This document shows, piece by piece, positions 8,891-19,636 of a DNA stretch of 64,000 nt (position 1 is its first letter; every line of letters starts with the position of its first letter). The notes under the pieces were generated by a model that searched no databases, was not told where the DNA came from, and saw nothing but the letters and a program-made list of their open reading frames with translations. The position numbers and the translations under genes are program-made. The DNA is from Roseateles oligotrophus (lineage in GTDB: Bacteria > Pseudomonadota > Gammaproteobacteria > Burkholderiales > Burkholderiaceae_C), in the NCBI RefSeq assembly GCF_014204525.1, contig NZ_JACHLP010000005.1:218326-282325 (forward strand), read 5' to 3'.

Positions 8891-9505
8891 ATGAATTGGC
8901 AAGAAGCTGTTGAAAAAACTGTGGCCGGATTGGGTTACGACCTGGTGGACTGCGAGCGCAGTCCGGCTGGCTTGCTGCGCGTGTACATCGACAAACTGCC
9001 CGAAGAAGCCCTGGCCGGCGCGCTGATCAATGTGGAAGACTGCGAGCGCGTGACGCGGCAGTTGCAATATCTGCTGGAAGTTGAGAACTGCGCATACGAG
9101 CGCCTCGAAGTTTCTTCCCCTGGCCTGGACAGGCCGCTGAAAAAAGCGTTCGACTACCAGCGCTTTGTGGGTGAAGAAATCGAGATCACCTTGCGCATGC
9201 CCTTCCAGGGTCGCAAGAGGTATCGGGGTTTGTTGTCCGCGCTGGATGTTGCGGCGGCAGCGGTCGAGCCTGTGGCTCCTGCTGCGCCCGCCGAAGTGGC
9301 GCCCGCGCCCGCCTGGCGCGTGGTCTTCAACGATGGCAAGGCCGACCAGGCCCTAGATTTTTCTCTTGAAGAAGTTCGCGAGGCCCGTTTGGTCCCCGTG
9401 GTCAATTTCAAGGGCCGTGGCGCCAAGCCTGCGGATGGCAAGAAGCCGTCCAAGGCCAAGGCTGCGAAAACAGATGACAAGGTTGACGGAGGTCCTGATC
9501 AATGA
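8891..9505 (+). CDS. rimP: ribosome maturation factor RimP
   Basis: A 204-residue RimP, needed for 30S subunit assembly. The N-terminal domain begins [22 protein letters not shown]; the family block with [11 protein letters not shown] is at residues about 76-86, followed by the SH3-like C-terminal domain. An Ala/Pro-rich insertion (about residues 118-140) and a Lys/Ala-rich tail make it longer than the 150-residue E. coli protein, as is common in Burkholderiales. It overlaps nusA by 4 bases and heads the conserved rimP-nusA-infB operon. Confidence 0.96.
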   Translation: MNWQEAVEKTVAGLGYDLVDCERSPAGLLRVYIDKLPEEALAGALINVEDCERVTRQLQYLLEVENCAYERLEVSSPGLDRPLKKAFDYQRFVGEEIEITLRMPFQGRKRYRGLLSALDVAAAAVEPVAPAAPAEVAPAPAWRVVFNDGKADQALDFSLEEVREARLVPVVNFKGRGAKPADGKKPSKAKAAKTDDKVDGGPDQ

Positions 9506-10980
9506 ACCGCGAACTGTTGATGCTGGTGGACGCGATTTCGCGCGAAAAGAGCGTGGAGCTCGATGTGGTGTTTGGCGCTGTCGAGGCAGCGTTGGCTTCG
9601 GCCACCAAGAAGTTGTGTGGTGGCGAGGCTGATATTCGCGTGTCCGTGGATCGCGACTCCGGTGCTTACGAGACCTTCCGCCGCTGGCACGTCGTGCCCA
9701 ACGAGGCCGGTCTGCAAAACCCGGATGCGGAAATTCTGCTGTTCGAAGCGCAGGAGCAAATTCCTGACATCGAGGTGGAAGACCATATCGAAGAGCCCAT
9801 CGAGTCGGTGCCCATCGGTCGTATCGGTGCGCAAGCGGCCAAGCAGGTCATTCTGCAGAAAATCCGTGATGCCGAGCGTGAGCAGCTGCTCAACGACTTC
9901 CTGGCCCGCGGCGAGCAGATTTTCGTCGGCACCGTCAAGCGTCTGGACAAGGGCGACATCATTGCCGAGTCCGGTCGCATCGAAGGCCGGCTGAAGCGCT
10001 CGGAAATGATCCCCAAGGAAAACCTGCGCACCGGCGACCGCGTCCGCGCCGTGATCCTGGGTGTGGATCCGACCCAGCGTGGCCCGCAAATCATGCTGTC
10101 GCGCAGCGCGCCCCAGTTCATGACCGAGCTGTTCGCTCAGGAAGTGCCCGAGATCGAGCAAGGCCTGCTGGAAATCAAGAGCTGCGCGCGTGACGCCGGC
10201 TCGCGTGCCAAGCTGGCCGTGCTCTCGCACGATAAGCGGGTCGACCCCATCGGCACCTGCGTTGGCGTGCGGGGTTCGCGCGTCAACGGCGTGACCAATG
10301 AGCTGGCCGGCGAGCGTGTGGACATCGTGCTGTGGTCGGAAGACCCGGCTCAGTTTGTGATCGGTGCATTGGCGCCGGCCAATGTGCAGTCCATTGTTGT
10401 GGACGAAGAGCGTCATGCGATGGATGTCGTGGTGGATGAGGAAAACCTCGCCATCGCCATCGGTCGCGGCGGCCAGAACGTGCGGCTCGCTTCCGAGCTG
10501 ACCGGCTGGCGTATCAACATCATGTCGGCCGAGGAATCGGCCGTGAAGCATGAGCAGGAATCGGAAACGGTGCGCAAGCTCTTCATCGAGAAACTCGATG
10601 TGGATGCCGAAGTCGCCGACATCCTGATCGCTGAAGGGTTCACCAGCTTGGAAGAAGTGGCCTACGTGCCTATGCAGGAAATGCTGGAAGTTGAGGCCTT
10701 CGACGAAGACACGGTCAATGAATTGCGCACCCGCGCCAAGGATGCGCTGTTGACCATGGAAATCGCACGGGAAGAAAAGGTTGAGGAAGTGTCCCAAGAC
10801 CTGCGCGACCTGGAGGGCATGACGCCCGACCTGGTGGCCAAGCTTTCCGATGGCGATATCCATACCCGCGACGACCTGGCCGATCTGGCCGTCGACGAAC
10901 TCGTTGAACTGTCTGGCATGGACGAGGCCGCGGCCCGCACCATGATCATGAAGGCTCGCGAACATTGGTTCACGGCTTGA
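9502..10980 (+). CDS. nusA: transcription termination/antitermination protein NusA
   Basis: A 492-residue NusA, the same size as the E. coli protein. An N-terminal RNA-polymerase-binding domain ([19 protein letters not shown]) is followed by an S1 domain ([19 protein letters not shown]), two KH domains ([19 protein letters not shown] and [17 protein letters not shown]) and two C-terminal acidic helix-hairpin repeats (SLEEVAYV and [12 protein letters not shown]). It modulates pausing, intrinsic termination and rRNA antitermination. The start overlaps the rimP stop (ATGA). An attenuator-like hairpin in the operon leader could be one of its own targets. Confidence 0.97.
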   Translation: MNRELLMLVDAISREKSVELDVVFGAVEAALASATKKLCGGEADIRVSVDRDSGAYETFRRWHVVPNEAGLQNPDAEILLFEAQEQIPDIEVEDHIEEPIESVPIGRIGAQAAKQVILQKIRDAEREQLLNDFLARGEQIFVGTVKRLDKGDIIAESGRIEGRLKRSEMIPKENLRTGDRVRAVILGVDPTQRGPQIMLSRSAPQFMTELFAQEVPEIEQGLLEIKSCARDAGSRAKLAVLSHDKRVDPIGTCVGVRGSRVNGVTNELAGERVDIVLWSEDPAQFVIGALAPANVQSIVVDEERHAMDVVVDEENLAIAIGRGGQNVRLASELTGWRINIMSAEESAVKHEQESETVRKLFIEKLDVDAEVADILIAEGFTSLEEVAYVPMQEMLEVEAFDEDTVNELRTRAKDALLTMEIAREEKVEEVSQDLRDLEGMTPDLVAKLSDGDIHTRDDLADLAVDELVELSGMDEAAARTMIMKAREHWFTA

Positions 10981-11055
10981 GGCAGCGCAGCGCGCCACCC
11001 TCAGTCAAGCACCAAGAATCGCCCAGCAAAGTACGCATAAGTTAAGGATCCAACA

Positions 11056-14000
11056 ATGGCTGTGACCACCGTCGCCCAGTTTGCCGCAGAGCTACAAAGG
11101 CCTGCGAGCACGCTGCTTGAGCAGCTTCAAGCTGCGGGCGTCAAAACGGCGTCTCCCGAAGACGCCCTCAACGAAGCCGACAAAGAACGTCTGCTGGACT
11201 ATCTGCGCACCGCGCACGGTACCGGCGGCGCCGATCGCAAGAAGATCACGCTGACCCGCAAGTCGACCAGCGAGATCAAGCAGGCCGATGCCAGCGGCAA
11301 GGCGCGCACCATCCAGGTGGAAGTGCGCAAAAAGCGCACCTTCGTCAAGATGGACGAAAACAGCCCGGCCGACGAAGCCACGGTGGCCGCCGCCGCCGCG
11401 GCCGAAGAAGCCGAGCTGCAGCGCCGCGAGGTCGAGGCCCATGCCCAGGCCGAGGCCCTGCGCCGCCAGGAGGCCGAGCTGGCCGAGCGTGTGCGTGAGC
11501 GTGAGGAAGCCGAGAAGGCCGCCCGTGCCGCCGAAGAGCAGCGCCGCCAGGAAAAACTGGCTGCGGAAGCCAAGGCCGCGCTTGAGGCCGCCGCCCGCGC
11601 TGCCGAAGAAGCCGCCGCAGCCAAGGCCGCGAAGAAGCCGCGCCAAACGGCTGAAGCCGCGGCCCGCGAAGCCGCTGCCATCAACAAGGCCGCTGCTGCT
11701 GCACGGGCCCCGGCGCCTGCGCCCGTGGTGGCCGCGCCGGCTCCCGCCGCCCCGGTGGCTGCCGCGCCCGCTGCTGCACCCGTGGCCGCCGCTCCCGTGG
11801 CAGCCGCTGCCGCCGCCCCGGTGGCCGCCGCTCCTGCTGAAGCCGCCAAGCCCGCTCTGCGCGTGGTCAAGGCCGTGGATGTGGGTGCCGAAGAGAAGCA
11901 AAAACAAGTCGACCTGGAGCGCCGCCGCAAGGCCGCCGAGGCCGAGGCTGCGGCCATCCGCGCGATGATGAATGCACCGAAGAAGGTGATGGTCGCGAAA
12001 AAGGAAGAGCCCAAGCCGGTCGAAGCCGCCAAGGAAGGCATCAAGGGCACCATCCACAAAAAGGCCGGCACGCCGGGCGCCCCGGCCGCGCCGGGTGCTG
12101 CCACCGCGGCCAAGCCGGGTGACAAGAAGTCCGTCAAGTCCGAGAAGCTGTCCAGCAGCTGGGCCGACGATGCCAAGAAGCGCGGCGCCAAGCCCGGCAC
12201 GACGGCAGCGCCTGGCGGTGCCCGACCGGCCGCCGGTGGCTGGCGCGCGCCCACCCGCGGTGGCGCGGGTGGACGCCGCGGCAATGACCGCAACGATCGT
12301 GGCAATACCCAGTCCACCTTCGTCGCTCCGGTGGAGCAGGTGGTGCAGGAGGTGCACATCCCCGAGACCATCTCGGTGGCGGACCTGGCCCACAAGATGT
12401 CGGTCAAGGCTTCCGAGGTCATCAAGCATCTGATGAAGCTGGGCCAGATGGTCACCATCAACCAGCAGCTGGACCAGGAAACCGCCATGATCTTGGTGGA
12501 AGAAATGGGCCACAAGGCCTTCGCTGCCAAGCTGGACGATCCCGATGCCTTCCTGGAAGAAGAAGGCGCCGGTGCCGAGCAGCACGAGGCTTTGCCGCGT
12601 GCGCCGGTGGTCACCGTCATGGGTCACGTCGACCACGGCAAGACCTCGCTGCTGGACTATGTCCGCCGTGCCCGTGTGGCCGCGGGCGAAGCCGGCGGCA
12701 TTACGCAGCATATCGGCGCTTACCACGTCGAAACGCCGCGCGGCATGATCACCTTCCTGGACACCCCGGGTCACGCCGCCTTCACGGCCATGCGTGCCCG
12801 TGGCGCCACGGCCACCGACATCGTCATCCTGGTGGTGGCGGCGGACGACGGCGTGATGCCCCAGACCAAGGAAGCCATCCACCACGCCAAGGCGGCCGGT
12901 GTGCCCATGGTCGTGGCGATGAACAAGATCGACAAGCAGGGCGCCAATATCGAACGCCTGAAGGGCGAGTTGGTGGCCGAAGGCGTCGTGCCCGAGGACT
13001 TCGGTGGCGACACCCCCTTTGTGCCGGTCTCGGCCAAGACGGGCGAGGGCATGGACAACCTGCTGGAGCAAGTGCTGCTGCAGGCCGAAGTGCTGGAACT
13101 CAAGGCACCCGCCGCCTCCATGGCCAAGGGCCTGGTGATCGAAGCCAAGCTGGACAAGGGCCGCGGCCCCGTGGCCACGGTGCTGGTGCAGTCCGGCACC
13201 CTGAAACGCGGCGACGTCGTGCTGGCCGGTTCCACCTATGGCCGCGTGCGTGCCATGCTGGACGAAGACGGCAAGGCCTGTACCGAGGCCGGTCCTTCCA
13301 TCCCGGTGGAAATCCAGGGCCTGACCGAGGTGCCGCAAGCCGGTGATGAGTTCATGGTGCTGGCCGACGAGCGCCGCGCCCGTGAAATCGCCACCTTCCG
13401 CTCCGGCAAGTACCGTGACGTCAAGCTCTCGCGCCAGCAGGCCGCCAAGCTGGAGAATATGTTCGAGAACATGGGTGCCGGCGATGTGCAGACCCTGGGC
13501 ATCATCATCAAGAGCGATGTGCAAGGCTCGCAGGAAGCCCTGGCTTCTTCGCTGCTCAAGCTCTCGACCGCCGAAGTCAAGGTGCAGATCGTGCACGCGG
13601 CCGTCGGTGGCATCAGCGAGTCGGACGTCAATCTGGCGATCGCCTCCAAGGCCGTCATCATCGGCTTCAATGTGCGTGCCGATGCCGGCGCTCGCAAGCT
13701 TGCCGAAGGCAATGCGGTTGATCTGCGCTACTACAACATCATCTACGACGCCGTCGATGAGGTGAAGGCAGCGATGACCGGCATGCTGGCGCCCGAGCAG
13801 CGCGAGGAAGTCATCGGCATGGCCGAGATCCGCACCGTCTTCGTGGCGACCAAGATCGGCACCATTGCCGGCTGTATGGTCACCTCGGGCATCGTCAACC
13901 GCTCGGCCAAGTTCCGCCTGCTGCGTGACAATGTGGTGATCTACACCGGCGAGATCGACACCTTGAAGCGCATGAAGGACGATGTGCGCGAAGTCCGCGA

Positions 14001-14100
14001 AGGCTTCGAGTGCGGTATCAAGCTGAAGAACTACAGCGACATCGCCGAGGGCGATCAGCTCGAATTCTTCGAGGTCAAGGAAGTGGCTCGAAGCCTCTAA
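11056..14100 (+). CDS. infB: translation initiation factor IF-2
   Basis: A 1014-residue IF-2, which delivers fMet-tRNA to the 30S subunit. The N-terminal IF2_N module ([20 protein letters not shown]) is followed by a very long Ala/Glu/Lys then Ala/Pro-rich linker (about residues 100-420) and a second IF2_N-type module ([20 protein letters not shown]). The GTPase domain has G1 GHVDHGKTS near 522, G3 DTPGH and G4 NKID, followed by beta-barrel domains. The protein exceeds the 890-residue E. coli form because of the linker. It closes the nusA operon and is followed by a terminator. Confidence 0.97.
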   Translation: MAVTTVAQFAAELQRPASTLLEQLQAAGVKTASPEDALNEADKERLLDYLRTAHGTGGADRKKITLTRKSTSEIKQADASGKARTIQVEVRKKRTFVKMDENSPADEATVAAAAAAEEAELQRREVEAHAQAEALRRQEAELAERVREREEAEKAARAAEEQRRQEKLAAEAKAALEAAARAAEEAAAAKAAKKPRQTAEAAAREAAAINKAAAAARAPAPAPVVAAPAPAAPVAAAPAAAPVAAAPVAAAAAAPVAAAPAEAAKPALRVVKAVDVGAEEKQKQVDLERRRKAAEAEAAAIRAMMNAPKKVMVAKKEEPKPVEAAKEGIKGTIHKKAGTPGAPAAPGAATAAKPGDKKSVKSEKLSSSWADDAKKRGAKPGTTAAPGGARPAAGGWRAPTRGGAGGRRGNDRNDRGNTQSTFVAPVEQVVQEVHIPETISVADLAHKMSVKASEVIKHLMKLGQMVTINQQLDQETAMILVEEMGHKAFAAKLDDPDAFLEEEGAGAEQHEALPRAPVVTVMGHVDHGKTSLLDYVRRARVAAGEAGGITQHIGAYHVETPRGMITFLDTPGHAAFTAMRARGATATDIVILVVAADDGVMPQTKEAIHHAKAAGVPMVVAMNKIDKQGANIERLKGELVAEGVVPEDFGGDTPFVPVSAKTGEGMDNLLEQVLLQAEVLELKAPAASMAKGLVIEAKLDKGRGPVATVLVQSGTLKRGDVVLAGSTYGRVRAMLDEDGKACTEAGPSIPVEIQGLTEVPQAGDEFMVLADERRAREIATFRSGKYRDVKLSRQQAAKLENMFENMGAGDVQTLGIIIKSDVQGSQEALASSLLKLSTAEVKVQIVHAAVGGISESDVNLAIASKAVIIGFNVRADAGARKLAEGNAVDLRYYNIIYDAVDEVKAAMTGMLAPEQREEVIGMAEIRTVFVATKIGTIAGCMVTSGIVNRSAKFRLLRDNVVIYTGEIDTLKRMKDDVREVREGFECGIKLKNYSDIAEGDQLEFFEVKEVARSL

Positions 14101-14122
14101 GGCGGCGTTGCCCTCCAGCAGC

Positions 14123-14157
14123 AAACCCCGCCCTCCCAGAGTGGCGGGGTTTGTTCT
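14123..14157 (+). terminator. intrinsic terminator after infB
   Basis: AAACCCCGCC (14123-14132) pairs perfectly with GGCGGGGTTT (14143-14152) around a 10-base loop, followed by a short T-rich stretch. It separates infB from rbfA and probably gives partial termination, since rbfA starts only 32 bases on. Confidence 0.75.
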
Positions 14158-14188
14158 TGCTGAGGCGAGTAGCCCAGGAGAAACGAAT

Positions 14189-14602
14189 ATGCGACATAAA
14201 CGAGTCATCCCCAACCGCAGCTTCCGCGTGGCCGACCAGATCCAGCGCGATCTGGCCGAGTTGATCCGCGAGCTCAAAGACCCGCGCATCGGCATGGCCA
14301 CGGTCAATGCCGTCGAGGTCACGCCCGACTATGCCCACGCCAAGGTCTTTTTCTCGGTGTTGGTGGGCGACCCGACCGAGACGGGCGAAGCCTTGAACGA
14401 GGCCGCCGGCTTCTTGCGTAACGGCTTGTTCAAGCGTCTGCAGATTCACACCGTGCCCAGCCTGCACTTCCATTTCGACCGCACGATCGAACGTGCGGCC
14501 GAGATGAGCGCGCTGATCAGCAAAGCCAATGCCAGCCGCGCGCTGGATGACGAGCCGCCCGCCGCCGACGCGGCAGCGGCCGACGACAAGGCGGGCGAAT
14601 AA
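14189..14602 (+). CDS. rbfA: 30S ribosome-binding factor RbfA
   Basis: A 137-residue RbfA, a KH-fold factor for 16S rRNA 5'-end maturation and cold adaptation. Family blocks are [18 protein letters not shown] at the N-terminus, [26 protein letters not shown], and [17 protein letters not shown], with an acidic Ala-rich tail. The chosen start at 14189 has AGGAG about 9 bases upstream; the open frame begins earlier, but inside the terminator. It is followed by truB after 34 bases. Confidence 0.96.
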   Translation: MRHKRVIPNRSFRVADQIQRDLAELIRELKDPRIGMATVNAVEVTPDYAHAKVFFSVLVGDPTETGEALNEAAGFLRNGLFKRLQIHTVPSLHFHFDRTIERAAEMSALISKANASRALDDEPPAADAAAADDKAGE

Positions 14603-14636
14603 GTTCGCCCCCGCCGCTAGCCCCAACAAGACTCGC

Positions 14637-15608
14637 ATGACCGAACGTCCTCAACGCATCAAGACGGTGCGCCGTGCCATCCACGGTGTGCTGCTCTTGG
14701 ACAAGCCTCTGGGCTGGTCCAGCAACGACGCCTTGCAAAAGGCGAAGTGGCTGCTGCGCGCCGAAAAAGCCGGCCATACCGGCACGCTCGATCCCCTGGC
14801 CACCGGCTTGCTACCCCTGTGTTTTGGCGCGGGCACCAAGTTCAGCCAGATCAGCCTGGACGCCGACAAAGCCTATACCGCCACCCTGCAAATGGGGGTG
14901 ACGACGACGACCGGCGATCTGGAAGGCGAGGTGCTGGAGCGCCTGCCGGTGAACTTCAGCCCCGAGCAGCTGAATGCCGCCGTGGCCGCCTTGCGCGGTG
15001 AGATCAGCCAGGTGCCGCCGATGTATTCGGCGCTGAAGTTTGAGGGCCGGCCGCTGTACGAATACGCCCGTGCGGGCATTGCGATCGAGCGCCCCTCGCG
15101 CCAGGTGACGATTCACGCGCTTGAAATCATGGACTGGCAGGATGACAAGCTCACCCTGTCGGTGCGTTGCAGCAAGGGCACTTATGTGCGCACCCTGGCC
15201 GAAGACTTAGGCCGGGCGCTGGGCTGCGGCGCGCATCTGACGGCCTTGCGCCGCACGGCCTCGGGCCCGGTATCGGTCGAGAACGCCATCAGCCTGGACG
15301 CTTTGGCGGCCCTGACCGAGGCCGAGCGCGAAGCGCTGCTGCGCCCCCCCGACGCCTTGTTGGCGGATTGGCCCGCCGTCCGGCTGAGCCAGGACGAGGC
15401 CGCCCGCTTCCTCACCGGCCTGCGTCGCCGCTTGAATGCCCCGGACCAGCCCCATGTGCGGGTCTATGGCCAGCATCCGCGGGCCTTTCTCGGGGGCGCC
15501 CATATCCAGGGCGGCGAACTGATCCCGGACCGGTTATTGAGTCCTCAAGAGGTCGCAAGCCTTGTGAGCACTGAGCAGAAATCAGAATTTTTTGAAAGCG
15601 TCGTATGA
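14637..15608 (+). CDS. truB: tRNA pseudouridine(55) synthase TruB
   Basis: A 323-residue TruB that makes pseudouridine at position 55 of tRNA. The catalytic Asp is in [15 protein letters not shown] (about residue 49); other family motifs are [14 protein letters not shown] near the N-terminus, [21 protein letters not shown], and [13 protein letters not shown]. The C-terminus carries a PUA-like extension. The start at 14637 begins [18 protein letters not shown]. The stop overlaps the typA start by 4 bases. Confidence 0.96.
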   Translation: MTERPQRIKTVRRAIHGVLLLDKPLGWSSNDALQKAKWLLRAEKAGHTGTLDPLATGLLPLCFGAGTKFSQISLDADKAYTATLQMGVTTTTGDLEGEVLERLPVNFSPEQLNAAVAALRGEISQVPPMYSALKFEGRPLYEYARAGIAIERPSRQVTIHALEIMDWQDDKLTLSVRCSKGTYVRTLAEDLGRALGCGAHLTALRRTASGPVSVENAISLDALAALTEAEREALLRPPDALLADWPAVRLSQDEAARFLTGLRRRLNAPDQPHVRVYGQHPRAFLGGAHIQGGELIPDRLLSPQEVASLVSTEQKSEFFESVV

Positions 15609-17428
15609 GTAAGCAGATTCGCAACATCGCCATCATCGCCCACGTTGACCATGGCAAGACCACCATGGTTGACCAATTGCTGCGCCAGAGCGGCACCTTC
15701 GCCGACCACGAAAAAGTCGTCGACACCGTGATGGACAACAACGCCATCGAACGCGAGCGCGGCATCACCATCCTGGCCAAGAACTGCGCCGTGTCCTGGG
15801 AAGGCACCCACATCAATATCGTCGACACCCCCGGACACGCGGACTTCGGTGGTGAGGTCGAGCGCGCCCTGTCCATGGTGGACGGCGTGGTGCTGCTGAT
15901 CGACGCGCAAGAAGGCCCGATGCCCCAGACCCGCTTCGTCACCAAGAAGGCCCTGGCCCTGGGTCTGAAGCCCATCGTCGTGGTCAACAAGGTGGACAAG
16001 CCCGGTGCCAAGCCCGATGCCGTCATCAACGCTGCTTTCGACCTGTTCGACAAGCTCGGTGCCACCGATGAGCAGCTGGACTTCCCCGTCGTCTACGCCT
16101 CGGGCATCAATGGCTGGACCTCGCTGGAAGAAGGCGCACCCGGCGCGCAGTGGGGCCCCGATATGTCGGCCCTGTTCAACACCGTGCTCAAGCATGTGCC
16201 CGCCCAATCCGGCGACGCCGCCGCGCCGCTGCAGCTGCAGATCTCGGCGCTGGACTTTTCCACCTTTGTCGGCCGCATCGGCGTGGGCCGCATCAGCCAG
16301 GGCACGATCAAGCCTGGCATGCAGGTGGCCGTGATGGAAGGCCCCGGCGGCAAGAGCGTCAACGGCCGCGTCAACCAGGTGCTGACCTTCCAGGGCCTGG
16401 ATCGCGTGCAAGTGACCGAAGCCGGCCCCGGCAATATCGTGCTGATCAACGGCATCGAAGACATCGGCATCGGCGTCACCGTGACCGACCAGGCCAACCC
16501 CAGCCCTCTGCCCATGCTGAAGGTGGACGAGCCCACGCTGACCATGAACTTCTGCGTCAACACCAGCCCCCTGGCCGGCCGCGAAGGCAAGTTCGTCACC
16601 AGCCGCCAGATCTGGGACCGCCTGCAGAAAGAGCTGCAGCACAACGTCGCCCTGCGCGTCAAGGAAACCGACGAAGACGGCATCTTTGAAGTCTGCGGCC
16701 GCGGTGAATTGCACCTGACCATCCTGCTGGAAAACATGCGCCGCGAAGGCTATGAGCTGGCCGTCTCCAAGCCCCGCGTGATGTTCAAGGACATCGACGG
16801 TGTGAAGAGCGAGCCGATGGAGCTGGTGACCGCCGACGTCGAAGAAACCCACCAAGGCGGCGTCATGCAGGCCCTGGGCCTGCGCAAGGGCGAGATGCTG
16901 AATATGGAGCCGGACGGCCATGGCCGCGTGCGCCTGGAATACCGCATCCCGGCCCGTGGCCTGATCGGCTTCTCCAACGAGTTCATGAATTTGACCCGTG
17001 GCTCGGGCCTGATCTCCTCGATCTTCGACGGCTACGAAGCCCACAAGGGCGAGATCGGTGGCCGCAAGAACGGCGTGCTGATCTCCATGGACGAAGGCGA
17101 AATCTTCACCTACGCACTGGGCAAGCTGGACGACCGCGGCCGCATGTTCGTCAAGCCCAATGACCCGGTGTACGAGGGCATGATCGTCGGCATCCACAGC
17201 CGCGACAACGATCTGGTCGTCAACGCCACCCGTACCAAGCAGCTGACCAACTTCCGCGTCAGCGGCAAGGAAGACGCGATCAAGATCACCCCGCCCATCG
17301 ACCTGACGCTGGAATACGGTGTGGACTTCATCGACGACGACGAGCTGGTCGAGATCACCCCCAAGAGCGTGCGCCTGCGCAAGCGTTTCCTGACCGAAAA
17401 CGAACGCAAACGTAATGCCCGCAGCTGA
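15605..17428 (+). CDS. typA: translational GTPase TypA/BipA
   Basis: A 607-residue ribosome-associated GTPase of the EF-G family, involved in 50S assembly and stress adaptation. G1 is [10 protein letters not shown] (residues about 12-21), switch [18 protein letters not shown], and G4 [11 protein letters not shown]-like domains III and V follow ([29 protein letters not shown]), then the BipA-specific C-terminal domain ([16 protein letters not shown]). Length matches E. coli BipA. It overlaps truB by 4 bases. Confidence 0.97.
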   Translation: MSKQIRNIAIIAHVDHGKTTMVDQLLRQSGTFADHEKVVDTVMDNNAIERERGITILAKNCAVSWEGTHINIVDTPGHADFGGEVERALSMVDGVVLLIDAQEGPMPQTRFVTKKALALGLKPIVVVNKVDKPGAKPDAVINAAFDLFDKLGATDEQLDFPVVYASGINGWTSLEEGAPGAQWGPDMSALFNTVLKHVPAQSGDAAAPLQLQISALDFSTFVGRIGVGRISQGTIKPGMQVAVMEGPGGKSVNGRVNQVLTFQGLDRVQVTEAGPGNIVLINGIEDIGIGVTVTDQANPSPLPMLKVDEPTLTMNFCVNTSPLAGREGKFVTSRQIWDRLQKELQHNVALRVKETDEDGIFEVCGRGELHLTILLENMRREGYELAVSKPRVMFKDIDGVKSEPMELVTADVEETHQGGVMQALGLRKGEMLNMEPDGHGRVRLEYRIPARGLIGFSNEFMNLTRGSGLISSIFDGYEAHKGEIGGRKNGVLISMDEGEIFTYALGKLDDRGRMFVKPNDPVYEGMIVGIHSRDNDLVVNATRTKQLTNFRVSGKEDAIKITPPIDLTLEYGVDFIDDDELVEITPKSVRLRKRFLTENERKRNARS

Positions 17429-17470
17429 TCGCTGCAAGCATTACGCTGCGCGTTAAAGTTAGCTCCCCCA

Positions 17471-17491
17471 AGCCCCCTCCGTGAGGGGGCT
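17471..17491 (+). terminator. GC-rich hairpin after typA
   Basis: AGCCCCCTC-CGT-GAGGGGGCT is a perfect 9-bp stem 42 bases after the typA stop. It lacks a T-tract, so it may be a transcript-end stabiliser or a dispersed palindromic repeat rather than a strict intrinsic terminator. Confidence 0.5.
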
Positions 17492-17537
17492 CCAGTCAGA
17501 TAGACGCCCGCGCCCCTTCCAGGGGCGCTCTACATTC

Positions 17538-18437
17538 ATGACCCACCGTCGTGCTGTCTTGTTGATGCTGTTCGTGACCTTGCTGTGGAGCACAGCAGGG
17601 GTGGTGGCGCGGCAGCTGGAGGCCGCCAGGGGCTTTGAGCTGACTTTCTGGCGCAGCGGCTTCACGGTGCTGGCCTTGGCCCTGGCGCTGCGCTGGAGGC
17701 GCGGGCCGGGCTGGTGGCGGGCGGTGCTGGGCGCGCCGCGGCTGGTGTGGCTGTCGGGCCTGTGCTGGGCAGTGATGTTCACGGCCTTTATGGTGGCGCT
17801 AAGCCTCACCTCGGTGGCCAATGTGCTGGTCACCATGGCCCTGGGGCCCCTCATCACGGCCTTGCTGGCGCGCCTGGTCTTGCAGCACCGCCTGCCGCTG
17901 CGCACCTGGCTGGCCATTGCCGTGGCCAGTGCGGGCATTGCCTGGATGTTTGGCCATGAGATGCAGGGCGGCGCGGCAGCCTCGGGCGGGCTTGGCATTG
18001 CCGTGGCCCTGGCCGTGCCCCTGGCGGCGGCGGTGAACTGGTCGGTGCTGCAGCATGTGGGCCATAGCGATGCCAGTGAGGCGCCGGACATGCTGCCCGC
18101 CATCCTCATCGGTGCCCTGATCTCCAGCCTGGCGGTCCTGCCCCTGGCCTGGCCCATGCAGGCTTCCGGCCATGACCTCGCCTTGCTGGCCGGCCTCGGG
18201 GTGTTCCAGCTGGCCTTGCCCTGCTTGCTGGTGGTGGGCATCAGCCGCGTGCTGGCCGGGCCCGAGATCGCCTTGCTGGGCCAGCTGGAAGTGGTTTTCG
18301 GCGTGCTCTGGGCCTGGGTCTGGGCGGCTGAAGTACCATCCGCGGCTGCTTTATGGGGCGGGGCCATGGTGCTGTCCGCCTTGTTCGTCAACGAATTCGT
18401 GGCCTGGCGCAGCCGGCCTCAAAAAGGAGAGGCATGA
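17538..18437 (+). CDS. EamA/DMT-family transporter
   Basis: A 299-residue inner-membrane protein with about ten hydrophobic segments arranged as two EamA repeats (MTHRRAVLLMLFVTLLWSTA opening the first; the second begins near residue 150, and PEIALLGQLEVVFGVLWAW closes it). The family exports amino acids and other small metabolites; the substrate is unknown. The start at 17538 is the first ATG before the first membrane helix. Its stop overlaps the start of the hydrolase gene by 4 bases, so the two are co-translated. Confidence 0.88.
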   Translation: MTHRRAVLLMLFVTLLWSTAGVVARQLEAARGFELTFWRSGFTVLALALALRWRRGPGWWRAVLGAPRLVWLSGLCWAVMFTAFMVALSLTSVANVLVTMALGPLITALLARLVLQHRLPLRTWLAIAVASAGIAWMFGHEMQGGAAASGGLGIAVALAVPLAAAVNWSVLQHVGHSDASEAPDMLPAILIGALISSLAVLPLAWPMQASGHDLALLAGLGVFQLALPCLLVVGISRVLAGPEIALLGQLEVVFGVLWAWVWAAEVPSAAALWGGAMVLSALFVNEFVAWRSRPQKGEA

Positions 18438-19558
18438 ACGCCACCCTTGACTCCATTCCCGTCCTGCAGTCCGAGGGCCAGATCCTGGCCGAGGTCAATG
18501 GTTGCCTGGGCCTGATCACCCTGAACCGCCCCGAGGCGCTGAACGCCCTTTCCCTGGCCATGATCCGGGACTTGACGACGCTGTTCCGTGCCTGGGCCCA
18601 AGCGCCCGAGATCGAGGCCGTGGTCTTGATGGCGGCCGGCCGCCCGGGCAAGCCCGCGGCCTTTTGCGCCGGCGGCGACATCCGTTTCTTCCACCGCGCC
18701 GCCCTGGAAGGCGACACCAGCCTGGAAGACTTCTTCACCGAAGAGTACGCGCTCAACCACCTGATCCACCAATTCCCCAAGCCCTCCATCGCGCTGATGG
18801 ACGGCATCGTCATGGGCGGCGGCATGGGCATCAGCCAGGGTTGCAAATTACGTGTGCTGACCGAGCACAGCCGCCTGGCCATGCCCGAAACCAATATCGG
18901 CCTCTTCCCCGATGTGGGCGGCGGCTACTTCCTCAACCAATGCCCCGGGCAACTGGGCAAATGGCTGGCCCTGACCGGCCAGGCCCTGGCTGCGGGCGAC
19001 GCCATCGAGCTTGGCCTGGGTGATGTGTTCGTGCAAAGCGCGGCCTTGCCGGCCATCGTCGAGGCCTTCAAGTTCAAGCCCCAGAGCAGCGCCGAGCATG
19101 TGGTTGCCACCGTGATGGAGCGGGTTGACCTGGCGCCCGCCGCCGATCTGCCGGCCCTGCGGGCCCGGGTGGATCAGCATTTCTCCCTGCCCGATGTGGC
19201 GGCCATCATGGCCTCGCTGGCCGCCAGCGAGGAGGCCTGGGCGCAGCAGACCCATGCCACCTTGCTCAAGCGTTCACCCCTGATGATGGCGGTGACGTTT
19301 GAACAGCTGACACGCGCCAAGACCCTGAGCCTGGCCGAGGACCTGCGCATGGAGCGCGATATGGTGCAGCGCTGCTTCCATCTGCGTCCGGGGGCGGGCA
19401 GCGAAACGGTCGAAGGCATACGCGCTCTGGCGGTGGACAAGGACCATGCGCCACGCTGGCAGCCGGCCCGCATCGAAGACGTCAGCCGCGAGGCCGTGCT
19501 GGCCTTTTTCGAGTCGCCCTGGTCTGCCGATCAACATCCCTTGCGCGATCTGAAATAG
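18434..19558 (+). CDS. enoyl-CoA hydratase/isomerase family, 3-hydroxyisobutyryl-CoA hydrolase-like
   Basis: A 374-residue crotonase-fold protein. Crotonase blocks include LGLITLNRPEALNALSLAMI, AFCAGGDIRFF and MDGIVMGGGMGISQGCKLRV. The Glu-bearing PETNIGLFPDVGGGYFL segment and the extra C-terminal domain of about 120 residues are typical of 3-hydroxyisobutyryl-CoA hydrolases, which act in valine breakdown, rather than of plain hydratases. No other valine-pathway gene is adjacent, so pathway assignment rests on family features only. A terminator follows the stop. Confidence 0.85.
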   Translation: MNATLDSIPVLQSEGQILAEVNGCLGLITLNRPEALNALSLAMIRDLTTLFRAWAQAPEIEAVVLMAAGRPGKPAAFCAGGDIRFFHRAALEGDTSLEDFFTEEYALNHLIHQFPKPSIALMDGIVMGGGMGISQGCKLRVLTEHSRLAMPETNIGLFPDVGGGYFLNQCPGQLGKWLALTGQALAAGDAIELGLGDVFVQSAALPAIVEAFKFKPQSSAEHVVATVMERVDLAPAADLPALRARVDQHFSLPDVAAIMASLAASEEAWAQQTHATLLKRSPLMMAVTFEQLTRAKTLSLAEDLRMERDMVQRCFHLRPGAGSETVEGIRALAVDKDHAPRWQPARIEDVSREAVLAFFESPWSADQHPLRDLK

Positions 19559-19579
19559 CCCCTGCCGGCATAGATAATC

Positions 19580-19614
19580 AAGGCGAATCCCCACCCGGGA
19601 TCTCGCCTTTTTTT
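19580..19614 (+). terminator. intrinsic terminator
   Basis: AAGGCGA (19580-19586) pairs with TCGCCTT (19603-19609), followed by a run of T to 19614. It ends the EamA-hydrolase transcript just before the formate-tetrahydrofolate ligase gene. Confidence 0.8.
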
Positions 19615-19636
19615 GTTCTCACCAGGACCCGCCCAG

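Noticed and set aside
11092-14322. 1076-codon minus-strand frame opposite infB
   Set aside because: Pure antisense shadow of a GC-rich gene; its sequence is His/Gly/Leu-rich with no family, while infB is unmistakable.
15545-17437. 630-codon minus-strand frame opposite typA
   Set aside because: Shadow frame of a strongly conserved gene; no start context or family.
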